This document shows positions 28,721-36,937 of a stretch of DNA of 64,000 nt, one piece after another. The stretch covers positions 1 to 64,000 of the forward strand of contig CACBON010000006.1 in assembly GCA_902540805.1 (NCBI GenBank), given 5' to 3'. Source of the stretch: an uncultured Alphaproteobacteria bacterium. GTDB lineage: Bacteria; Pseudomonadota; Alphaproteobacteria; Methylaequorales; Methylaequoraceae. The first letter of the stretch is position 1. Each line of letters starts with the position of its first letter. The position numbers and the translations under genes were made by a program. Below the pieces are notes generated by a model, which saw nothing but the letters and a program-made list of their open reading frames with translations, was not told the origin of the DNA and did no database searches.

Positions 28721-31231
28721 TTACCATGTGAATTTCATGCCACCAAAGACTGTAAGTGGTTGACCTGGTGTAACAAAAGTTCCACTACCTCCTGTTCCGT
28801 CCACCTCATTTTCAGCTAAAATTCCACCACTCTCAAAATTTGTATCTAGAAGATTTCTTCCTTCAAGAAATATGGAAGTGCTGAATCCAGCTATATCAGC
28901 ATTAGCTCTTGGAACTGTGTATTCCATGGAAGCGTTTAGAAGAAAATAGCCAGGAACTTGTTTTCCTTCCGCATTATTTTCGTCACCTCTGTAGAACTGC
29001 CTTGAATTATATTCTGTGTCTACAAATAATCCTAAACCATCAAAAGGGATAAAACCAATGCCAATCCTACCAATGTGCGGAGATATACCAGGAATAGCGT
29101 CACCGGGCCCCACTTGAATTTGATATGATTCTTTGGCTTCACAAGACGCTTGATCAGCTGTAGCTGCGGCATCACCACCAGCACCATATTCTTCAGGGCC
29201 TTCACACGGATGAGGATTTTCTGAGTGTCCAGCACTTGCAATCTTTTGATGAGTTTCAAATGAAGCCCTAACATATGAGTAGTTACCGTACCAAGTAATG
29301 TTTTTTCCCAGTTTACCATTTATAGCTAATTCAGTACCCATTCTTTGAGTATTACCAACGTTTCTAAAATAACCTGTCCCAACTCTGTTTCCACCAATAA
29401 AAATGATGTCATTAAAGTTTCGTCCAGCAAAAGCTGTTGCATTCCAATTAACACTGTGATCTAAACCAAATAAATTAAGACCGTCTTTGACGCCCCTTGC
29501 CCCAAACTCAAAGCTTCTATTTTTCACTTCATCTAAAGGAGGGTCAGCTTGAAATGAGTTTGGAAGTCTGCACGGTTGAGCGGGGTCAGCACAACCAAGC
29601 TCCGCAACTGAAGGGTTACGACTCGATTCTTTGTATGTCGCATATACTGTGGTATTACCAAACGCGAACGTATCGCCTAACTTTCTTGTTATTCCAACCC
29701 CGGGGTTAAATTCATTGAAAAAATGATGTCCTTCAAGTGCCGAGGAGTATTGGTCTTCCATTTTAAGAGAAGCCCAATTCCATCTTCCAGACAAATTTAA
29801 AGAAGTAACATCATCTAAATCAATAGTGTTACTTCCATATAAAGCTAAGTTATGTGTTGTTGCTTCGAGATTTGTTATAAAAATGTTTTCACCCTCGGAA
29901 TCTTGACTGAGAAGAACCCCAGTACCTTGAACACCTCTGTCAGACTGAATTATACCAAGTTCTGTCGAAGACGCAAAACTATTATGCGAGAATTCATAAG
30001 CAAGGCCTGTAATGAGTGTGTTATTTTTATCATACAAACCATGATCAAGTGTTGACTGGAAGTTTACCCCCATTTGATTTTGTTTCGTGTTAGATCTATT
30101 AATTGCACCAATACTTTCAACTTCGTTCTCGTCATCCTCAAGCTCCAAACCAAGTGCGGTATAACTGATTGCAGCTCCAGATAAGTCCAGATATTGTTCG
30201 TCAGAGCCACCAGTTACCTCTAACTCTGAACAAAGAATTCCATCAGCTGTTCCTTTTGTAAAATTGTATCCTTTTCCGCAATCACCTGCTTCAAACTCAT
30301 CACCATTATAATTTCTTCTTTCCATATGACGGTAGAAGATATTGCCCTGAAGCGACAACTTATCATTAACAAAATGATTACCACCAAAGTTAGCATAATA
30401 ATTTTTATTATGTGTATTATCAGGGTAGGTGTAAATAGCCTCTCTTCCTTCCAGATCCATTAATGTTAGAGGTACAGCACCATTACCTCTTAAATCGGTA
30501 TAGGCTTGACCAAAATTGATAAAAAGTTCTGTGTCTTCGTCTGGTCTGTATCTCACATCTCCGAAGAAAGTGTTCAAATATGATTCAGAGTGGTCTCTGT
30601 AACCATTGTCGTAATTGAAATTTGCTCCTAAATATACCCCAAAATCTCCAAATTCTTGTCCATATTCAAAAATTTCATTCGTTCTTCCATGACTCCCTCC
30701 AGATGTAGTTAAGTTTGCACCTTGAAAATTAAAACCGTTCTTCATTTCCATTGTGATCGCCCCTCCAAGTGCGTTTTGACCAAAAATTGGGTCACCACCC
30801 GTAAAAATTTGCATGCTATGTGTAGCAAAATCAGGAACTAAGTCCCATTGAACAACTTCTCCAAAAGATTCATTTATTCTCATACCATTCTGATAAACAG
30901 CTATAGATTGGGCTGTGCCTAAAAGAGGACCACCAACATAACCTCTAAAATTAATGTCATTCTGCATAGGGGAGCTATTTAAATTGAACAACGATATACC
31001 TGTTGTTTCTCTGTTTAATGTTTCTGTAATTGATAAATTCTTTTTTTTGCCAAGTTGGTCTCTATTAATTGTTTGAATTTTACCTGGAACCCTGTCGATA
31101 TCTATGCCTGATCCTTGGACTGGTGATACGGATATTATGTTTACGTCGGGAGCGACATAGGTTTTGTCTTGGGCTAATGCGAGAGTTGAAGTGAGAACTA
31201 GAGCTGGGATCAAGAAATAATATTTGTTCAT
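28721..31231 (-). CDS. TonB-dependent outer-membrane receptor
   Basis: Signal peptide MNKYYFLIPALVLTSTLALAQ; plug-domain features (NFRGYVGGPLLGTAQSIAVYQNGMRINESFGE, GGDPIFGQNALGGAITMEMKNG); beta-barrel pattern ending in aromatic residue (MKFTW). Start revised from 31270. Confidence 0.92.
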   Translation of the reverse strand: MNKYYFLIPALVLTSTLALAQDKTYVAPDVNIISVSPVQGSGIDIDRVPGKIQTINRDQLGKKKNLSITETLNRETTGISLFNLNSSPMQNDINFRGYVGGPLLGTAQSIAVYQNGMRINESFGEVVQWDLVPDFATHSMQIFTGGDPIFGQNALGGAITMEMKNGFNFQGANLTTSGGSHGRTNEIFEYGQEFGDFGVYLGANFNYDNGYRDHSESYLNTFFGDVRYRPDEDTELFINFGQAYTDLRGNGAVPLTLMDLEGREAIYTYPDNTHNKNYYANFGGNHFVNDKLSLQGNIFYRHMERRNYNGDEFEAGDCGKGYNFTKGTADGILCSELEVTGGSDEQYLDLSGAAISYTALGLELEDDENEVESIGAINRSNTKQNQMGVNFQSTLDHGLYDKNNTLITGLAYEFSHNSFASSTELGIIQSDRGVQGTGVLLSQDSEGENIFITNLEATTHNLALYGSNTIDLDDVTSLNLSGRWNWASLKMEDQYSSALEGHHFFNEFNPGVGITRKLGDTFAFGNTTVYATYKESSRNPSVAELGCADPAQPCRLPNSFQADPPLDEVKNRSFEFGARGVKDGLNLFGLDHSVNWNATAFAGRNFNDIIFIGGNRVGTGYFRNVGNTQRMGTELAINGKLGKNITWYGNYSYVRASFETHQKIASAGHSENPHPCEGPEEYGAGGDAAATADQASCEAKESYQIQVGPGDAIPGISPHIGRIGIGFIPFDGLGLFVDTEYNSRQFYRGDENNAEGKQVPGYFLLNASMEYTVPRANADIAGFSTSIFLEGRNLLDTNFESGGILAENEVDGTGGSGTFVTPGQPLTVFGGMKFTW

Positions 31232-31323
31232 ACTTTTACTTTTCAGAGGTATATATGTCAATTTGACCATGCTATAAAGAAATTTTACCTTGTCAATAAA
31301 GTTTTATAACCTATGTTAGCATT

Positions 31324-31773
31324 ATGTTTGCTATATTTAAAAAATTAAAAAAAGAAAATCTTAAAACCCAAGAATTCTCACCTATTGACAAAGCAATTTT
31401 AATATCAACACTTTTAGTTGAATGTGCTAGAAGTGATGATAATTTCACTGATACAGAGAAAGAGCAAATAAAAAAAATTTTAAAGAATAAGTTACATCTT
31501 GATTCTTCTGAAGTTGAAAAATGTTTTGAAATAGCTAATGAAAGTTCTGAAAAAAGCATTGAAATTTATTCATTAACTAAAGAAATCAGAGATAATTTTA
31601 ACAAAGACGAAATACTCTTCATTTTTGAGTTACTTTGGAAAATAATTTTATCAGACAACGTCATCGATGATTTTGAGTCTTCAATGATGACAAAACTCAC
31701 TGGACTATTTCATTTAACGGGAAAAGAAAACGCAGAGGCAAAAAAAAACGCACAAACTGCACTTAATCTTTAA
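31324..31773 (+). CDS. TerB-family (tellurite resistance TerB-like) protein
   Basis: LLVECARSDDNFTDTEKEQIKKIL, FELLWKIILSDNVIDDFE pattern. Confidence 0.75.
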   Translation: MFAIFKKLKKENLKTQEFSPIDKAILISTLLVECARSDDNFTDTEKEQIKKILKNKLHLDSSEVEKCFEIANESSEKSIEIYSLTKEIRDNFNKDEILFIFELLWKIILSDNVIDDFESSMMTKLTGLFHLTGKENAEAKKNAQTALNL

Positions 31774-32056
31774 AATAGTCAGATTTACGCATTTTTAATT
31801 TTTTTCTAGAGACTTCAAACCTCTTTCTATTCTTGATTGATTTAGAGTGAACCCTTTCTCTCCATAACTTAAAGCTTTTCGTTTTTAAAGTTCTGCGCAT
31901 AATTTTAATAACATCAGACTCAGATTTTCCAGTTTTTTCAAATATTTCTTCAAATGTAATTCTATCAGCCCATGCAGCCCAAACTATCCAATCTGGTTCT
32001 GAAATATTAGGTTCTTTATTCTTAACTTTTGTTTCTGGTCTATTTGATTTTTTCAC
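31763..32056 (-). CDS. TIGR03643-like small protein
   Basis: DWIVWAAWADRITFEEIFEKTGKSESDVIKIMRRTLKTKSFKLWRERV pattern. Confidence 0.75.
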   Translation of the reverse strand: MKKSNRPETKVKNKEPNISEPDWIVWAAWADRITFEEIFEKTGKSESDVIKIMRRTLKTKSFKLWRERVHSKSIKNRKRFEVSRKKLKMRKSDYFKD

Positions 32057-32059
32057 AAC

Positions 32060-32602
32060 TTAGAATAGTTCTGCTTTTAAAATATCCAACTTTGGTTCAA
32101 AATTCTTTCCAATAGCAACAAATCCAATACTTTTTATATCTGACGAGCTAAAGCGTGATGGCTGATAAAAATTAGATTTTTCAAAATCCTCAAATAAAAT
32201 TTCATGATCTTCCCAAACTTCTGAAACTACAAATTTTCCTGAATAATATTGCCATGGCAATAAAAGAAAAGATGTCCTAATGTGAATAAAATATTCACTA
32301 GGCAAACCTCTTGCCTTAATTCTAATTCCATTAAAATTTTCTTCATTTACATCAAAGTTAGTCCTTATTTGAATAAAGCCGCCATTATTTTCAGTACTGA
32401 CAATGCCACTCAGTCTTAAAAAATTATTTTTTTGATCTTCTAATATTTCAAATTTACCCTCAGATATTCCACCCATTACTTTATCTGAAACAAATTCCCA
32501 TTTTTTAAAAGAATTTTCTGATTCTATGTTTTGAAGTAAATCCATTGCATTTATTTTGTTAACTAATATAAAAAAAAGTATTAAAAAGAAGTGAAATTTC
32601 AT
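32060..32602 (-). CDS. CIA30-like (complex I intermediate-associated protein 30 family) protein with signal peptide
   Basis: WEFVSDKVMGGISEGKFEI, LRLSGIVSTENNGGFIQIR pattern. Confidence 0.75.
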   Translation of the reverse strand: MKFHFFLILFFILVNKINAMDLLQNIESENSFKKWEFVSDKVMGGISEGKFEILEDQKNNFLRLSGIVSTENNGGFIQIRTNFDVNEENFNGIRIKARGLPSEYFIHIRTSFLLLPWQYYSGKFVVSEVWEDHEILFEDFEKSNFYQPSRFSSSDIKSIGFVAIGKNFEPKLDILKAELF

Positions 32603-32713
32603 TTTATAATCGTATCATTAGAAACAATTAAAATCTAATTAATGATTTAAAAATTATATTAAAATTTATTATAAAAGTGAGGTCTAGAATGTTAATTAAA
32701 TTTGCGAATTCAA

Positions 32714-33184
32714 ATGATTAAAGAGGAAATGGTAAATTTGGTTTCTCAAATGCAAAGAAGATGGGCAAACATTGTGATTGAAATTGGACAAGAATATAAA
32801 AAAAAAAACAATGTAGATAATTTAACATCAGAATTGATGCAAAAAATATATGCTTTTGATTATTGTGATGTTTTGTTCAAACCTACTTTGGCGAAAGTAG
32901 ATCAATTTAGATCATCAAAAGAAGAGTTTTTGTCATATTTTTTAGGCCAAAATAATACGTGCAAAGAGGACAGTGGATTTGCAATTAAAAATTGGAAATC
33001 GATAGAATTTAACAACTATAAGATAACAGAGTACAATAATTATTTACTTTCTATGGGGAATTATTTTTTTAAAGATCAAAAAAATGAAATACTTAAAGTT
33101 GAATATACTTTTGGATTTATAAAGATAAATAATAATGAGTTAAGGATCAACCTTCATCACTCATCTCTACCTTACGGAGGATGA
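32714..33184 (+). CDS. NTF2/SnoaL-like domain protein (function unknown; start uncertain)
   Basis: C-terminal VEYTFGFIKINNNELRINLHHSSLPYGG resembles CaMKII-association/NTF2-like families; ATG 32714 or 32729, ORF track start 32702. Confidence 0.55.
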   Translation: MIKEEMVNLVSQMQRRWANIVIEIGQEYKKKNNVDNLTSELMQKIYAFDYCDVLFKPTLAKVDQFRSSKEEFLSYFLGQNNTCKEDSGFAIKNWKSIEFNNYKITEYNNYLLSMGNYFFKDQKNEILKVEYTFGFIKINNNELRINLHHSSLPYGG

Positions 33185-33244
33185 CCTAGTTGAAAATGAA
33201 TTCAACAAATTTTAAATTTTGCTTGAACACAATTATTTTTAAAA

Positions 33245-33922
33245 ATGAATAAAGGACTTGTAACAAATATTACCACGCTATTAATAACTATATATGGAAC
33301 AGTTTCTCCATTCTATTCTGCAGAAATTTTTATGGCGGGTTTATTCGGATTATCAGGTGGATTGACTAACTGGCTTGCCGTTCATATGCTTTTTGAGAAA
33401 GTTCCACTTCTTATTGGTTCCGGTGTAATTCCGTTGAGGTTTAAAGAGTTCAAGGAAGGAATAAAAAACTTAATTATGCATGAGTTTTTTTCTTCAAAAG
33501 CTTTAGAGAATTTTTCATCAACAAAAAGTTTGCCTGTCGATGAAATTTTAAATAAAATTAACTATGACGATATCTATTTTAAGCTTATTGAAGCAATAAA
33601 AGAATCATCATTAGGATCTATGCTGCAAATGGTTGGGGGTGAAAAAGCTTTAGAACCCTTAAAGGAGCCATTAAAAACAAAAATTAAAGAAACAATAGAT
33701 GAATTAAAGAATAAAAATTTTGCTAATAGTTCACTTTCTGATGATTTTAAGAATGAAGTTGAGTTAATAATTGACTCAAGATTGAATGAATTGAGCCCAG
33801 AACAAGTAAAGTTCATAATAAAAGATATTATTCACAAACATCTTGGATGGCTGGTCGTATGGGGAGGAGTTTTTGGGTTTTTAATTGGTCTTATATTAGG
33901 CTTTCTTGGAGGTTTAAGTTGA
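33245..33922 (+). CDS. DUF445 family membrane protein
   Basis: GLFGLSGGLTNWLAVHMLFEKVPLLIGSGVIPLRFKEFKEGI; C-terminal hydrophobic segment. Confidence 0.8.
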   Translation: MNKGLVTNITTLLITIYGTVSPFYSAEIFMAGLFGLSGGLTNWLAVHMLFEKVPLLIGSGVIPLRFKEFKEGIKNLIMHEFFSSKALENFSSTKSLPVDEILNKINYDDIYFKLIEAIKESSLGSMLQMVGGEKALEPLKEPLKTKIKETIDELKNKNFANSSLSDDFKNEVELIIDSRLNELSPEQVKFIIKDIIHKHLGWLVVWGGVFGFLIGLILGFLGGLS

Positions 33923-35394
33923 AAAAGACGTTTTTTAATTTTAACAATACATACCATAAATTACCAAAAACTTTTTATCAAGAAATCAAACCAAAACCAG
34001 TATCAAATCCAAAATTAATAGAATTCAATTTTGAACTTTCAAAATTTTTGAACGTTAATAATTCTGTTGCTGACCAAGATCAAGGCAAACTAATTTTCTC
34101 AGGAAATAATTTACCCGCAGGAGCCAAACCAATTGCAATGGCCTATGCTGGCCATCAGTTTGGAAATTTTGTGCCACAACTAGGTGATGGAAGAGCGATT
34201 TTAATTGGCGAACAGATTGCAAAAAATGGAGAAAGATTTGATATACAACTTAAAGGATCAGGGAGAACTGCTTTCTCTAGACAAGGAGATGGAAGATCTC
34301 CACTCGGGCCTGTTATAAGAGAGTATATCCTTAGTGAATCATTGCATTATCTTGGAATAAAGAGTACACGTTCATTAGCAATGGTAAGTACTGGAGAAAC
34401 TGTTCTGAGAGAGGAGCCTTTGAAAGGAGGAATTTTAACCAGAGTTGCTTCAAGTCACATAAGAATTGGAACATTTGAATTTTTCTTTTTTAAGGAGGAT
34501 TTTTCTTCTCTGAAAAAATTAGCTGATTATTCAATTACAAGACATTTTGCTAGAAAAAACAAAAATAAACCTTACGAATATCTTTTAAAAAGTGTAATTA
34601 AGTTACAAGCCGAATTAGTAGCAAAATGGATGAGTGTGGGCTTTATTCATGGAGTAATGAATACAGATAATACTTCTATAAGCGGAGAGACCATAGACTT
34701 TGGCCCATGCGCGTTTATGGATGAATACCATCCGACTAGAGTCTTTAGTTATATTGATCAAGGTGGAAGATATTCTTACATTAACCAAGGTAAAATAATG
34801 TTGTGGAACCTATCTAAGTTTGCAGAATGCCTTATACCTCTCTTAGACAATAATTTTGAAACTGCCAAAAAAAAAGCCATTAATTGTTTAGAAATCTATC
34901 CAAAATATTTTGAGGAGTGTTGGTTAGATGAAATGAGAAAAAAATTAGGATTTAAAAAAAAAATAAAAGATGATCATATTTTGATAAACGATTTTTTTAA
35001 AATAATGCAAAGTAATAATATGGATTTTACGTTATCTTTCAGAAATCTTTCAAAAATTACTTCCTCCAAAATAAACAGTTTTTTTAAAAAAGAATTGAAA
35101 GCATCAAAAGAAACAAAAAATTGGTTTGAAAAATGGAATAAAAGGCTTGAGACTGAAAATTCATCACGGTTAATTATTTCAAAGAAAATGTTAAAAATAA
35201 ACCCAATTTATATTCCAAGAAATCACTTGGTAGAGTCCGTAATAAATCAAGCTATGCGAGAAAATAATTTTTCAAAGATGAGGGAACTTTTAGAATTGGT
35301 TAGAGAACCATTCAAAGAAAAAAAATCAAAAAACTCCTACGGCCTGCCTCCAAAACCAGATGAGGTAATCACAAATACTTTCTGTGGAACTTAA
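33919..35394 (+). CDS. selO: SelO/YdiU family protein (protein adenylyltransferase fold); start revised to TTG 33919
   Basis: YAGHQFGNFVPQLGDGRAILIGE, LKGSGRTAFSRQGDGRSPLGPVIREYILSE, HGVMNTDNTSISGETIDFGPCAFMD. Confidence 0.93.
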   Translation: MKKTFFNFNNTYHKLPKTFYQEIKPKPVSNPKLIEFNFELSKFLNVNNSVADQDQGKLIFSGNNLPAGAKPIAMAYAGHQFGNFVPQLGDGRAILIGEQIAKNGERFDIQLKGSGRTAFSRQGDGRSPLGPVIREYILSESLHYLGIKSTRSLAMVSTGETVLREEPLKGGILTRVASSHIRIGTFEFFFFKEDFSSLKKLADYSITRHFARKNKNKPYEYLLKSVIKLQAELVAKWMSVGFIHGVMNTDNTSISGETIDFGPCAFMDEYHPTRVFSYIDQGGRYSYINQGKIMLWNLSKFAECLIPLLDNNFETAKKKAINCLEIYPKYFEECWLDEMRKKLGFKKKIKDDHILINDFFKIMQSNNMDFTLSFRNLSKITSSKINSFFKKELKASKETKNWFEKWNKRLETENSSRLIISKKMLKINPIYIPRNHLVESVINQAMRENNFSKMRELLELVREPFKEKKSKNSYGLPPKPDEVITNTFCGT

Positions 35395-35798
35395 ATAACT
35401 GAGAATCCAAATTTTTTACTTTGATTTAAAATTTGGTCTTCTGCTTCAAGCCAAAGTGGAATAGCTTCATCTAAAATTTTATATCCTTTTTCAGTTAATT
35501 TCATTACTTTTTTTCTTGAGTCCTTTGATTTTATTTGTTTAATGAGTCCATCTTTAAGCAGAATATTTAAACCTCTTGTTAGAGTTGTTCTATCCATTGA
35601 TAGTTCCTCTGAAAGTGAAATCAAAGTCTTATTTTCAGTTGTTGCTATAAATGATAGTATAGTGAATTGAGTTATTCTAATGCCTACCGATTTTAATTTT
35701 TTATCGTAAAACTGAGTAGTTAATCGTGAAGCTTTTCTCATTTTAAAGCATTTACAACTTGTTAGTTGTCTATATTTGAATGATTTAGTTCTTTCCAT
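35391..35798 (-). CDS. MarR family winged-helix transcriptional regulator
   Basis: CFKMRKASRLTTQFYDKKLKSVGIRITQFTILSFI, LSMDRTTLTRGLNILLKDGLI. Confidence 0.85.
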   Translation of the reverse strand: MERTKSFKYRQLTSCKCFKMRKASRLTTQFYDKKLKSVGIRITQFTILSFIATTENKTLISLSEELSMDRTTLTRGLNILLKDGLIKQIKSKDSRKKVMKLTEKGYKILDEAIPLWLEAEDQILNQSKKFGFSVI

Positions 35799-35849
35799 AT
35801 ATTTTTAAAAATTTTAGTTGTAAAAAATTCATAGTTTAGCATTCATCAT

Positions 35850-36218
35850 CTAATGCGAATCTAAATCTTTTTTAATATCCTCATGGTCTCCAATTACAAT
35901 ATGATTTTTACTTTTTGTTACAAATCTCTCAAGAAGTGGAATAAAGGCAAGAGGGATTAAACCGCCAATAACAATTCCTAAAATCATGCTTCTAATATGC
36001 GGATCAAGATAACTAGCAATTACATCAGCAATTATATGAGATAGTGCAGCTCCAAATATGCCAGCAACATAACCGTTAGAAATAATCTTTAGAAACCTAT
36101 TTATACTGAAAGCTGAATAATATCCAACCAACATAATACTTACATGAACAAATCCAAATATAAGGCCTCTTAGGTTTGCAGTAGTTTCACTGAATAAGTT
36201 TTCTAACAAATGTTCCAT
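35850..36218 (-). CDS. Small membrane protein of unknown function
   Basis: Three to four hydrophobic segments; no family recognised. Confidence 0.55.
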   Translation of the reverse strand: MEHLLENLFSETTANLRGLIFGFVHVSIMLVGYYSAFSINRFLKIISNGYVAGIFGAALSHIIADVIASYLDPHIRSMILGIVIGGLIPLAFIPLLERFVTKSKNHIVIGDHEDIKKDLDSH

Positions 36219-36263
36219 TAAATCTTTTTTTTAATACCAAATTAATAAGAGTATTTAACTAGT

Positions 36264-36281
36264 TTTACTTTTTTAAGTAAA
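36264..36281. repeat. Perfect inverted repeat TTTACTT-TTTT-AAGTAAA upstream of the 122-aa membrane protein gene
   Basis: Read directly; 7-bp arms, 4-nt loop. Function unknown. Confidence 0.4.
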
Positions 36282-36344
36282 TTTATTTATTACTAAATGA
36301 TAAATAAAATTGACTTTAAGAAAATTATACAGATAAAGTTTTGA

Positions 36345-36778
36345 ATGTACTTTTTTATTTTTCTTCTTTTTCTTCTAAATTTCGGAACAGTATCAAATGC
36401 CAATGAACTAATATTAGTCTGTAAGATGAATTATGGCATTTCAGGTTAGAACGATGAAACTGATATCGAGTTTAAAAATTTGAGTATTATAGATGAAGAT
36501 CTGGTAGTATTCTTAAATATTTAAAAAAATGGTTAGCCGTTGAAAGTGAAAGAGATTTTCAAGACAGTGGTGTAAAAATCAGTAAATCAAATTTTTTAGA
36601 AACAGATTCCAATATCTTTTCTATGTCTTATTTAGAAAATAATGGAACATTAGTGAGAAAAAATATTATTGAATTAAATCGATATACTGGTTTTATTAAA
36701 CACGAATTCAGAACTAGTATAGAAACAATTTATAGAACTGGAACTTGTAAAGTATCAAAGAATAAAAGATTGTTTTAG
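36345..36778 (+). pseudogene. Degraded gene for a small secreted hypothetical protein (in-frame stop plus frameshift)
   Basis: MYFFIFLLFLLNFGTVSNANELILVCKMNYGISG*NDETDIEFKNLSIIDED.. then, in another frame, ..SILKYLKKWLAVESERDFQDSGVKISKSNFLETDSNIFSMSYLENNGTLVRKNIIELNRYTGFIKHEFRTSIETIYRTGTCKVSKNKRLF*. Confidence 0.7.
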
Positions 36779-36845
36779 AAGTTTGCCAATGTGATTGATT
36801 TATTCAGATTTTTATTTTCAACTTTTTAAATATAAAATTTTTTTG

Positions 36846-36935
36846 TGGCGGAGAGAGAGGGATTCGAACCCTCGAAACAGTTTCCTGTTTACACGCTTTC
36901 CAAGCGTGCGCCTTCAGCCACTCGGCCACCTCTCC
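36846..36935 (-). tRNA. tRNA-Ser (anticodon GGA), 3' CCA encoded
   Basis: Minus strand GGAGAGGTGGCCGAGTGGCTGAAGGCGCACGCTTGGAAAGCGTGTAAACAGGAAACTGTTTCGAGGGTTCGAATCCCTCTCTCTCCGCCA; long variable arm. Confidence 0.97.
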
Positions 36936-36937
36936 AG

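Noticed and set aside
29032-30055. ORFs overlapping the TonB receptor (95, 70, 67 aa)
   Set aside because: Shadow frames of the receptor; no independent support.
35754-35769. Palindrome ACAACT-TGTT-AGTTGT as a possible MarR operator
   Set aside because: It lies within the coding sequence for the conserved MarR N-terminus (TSCKCFKMRKASR); short arms are expected by chance.
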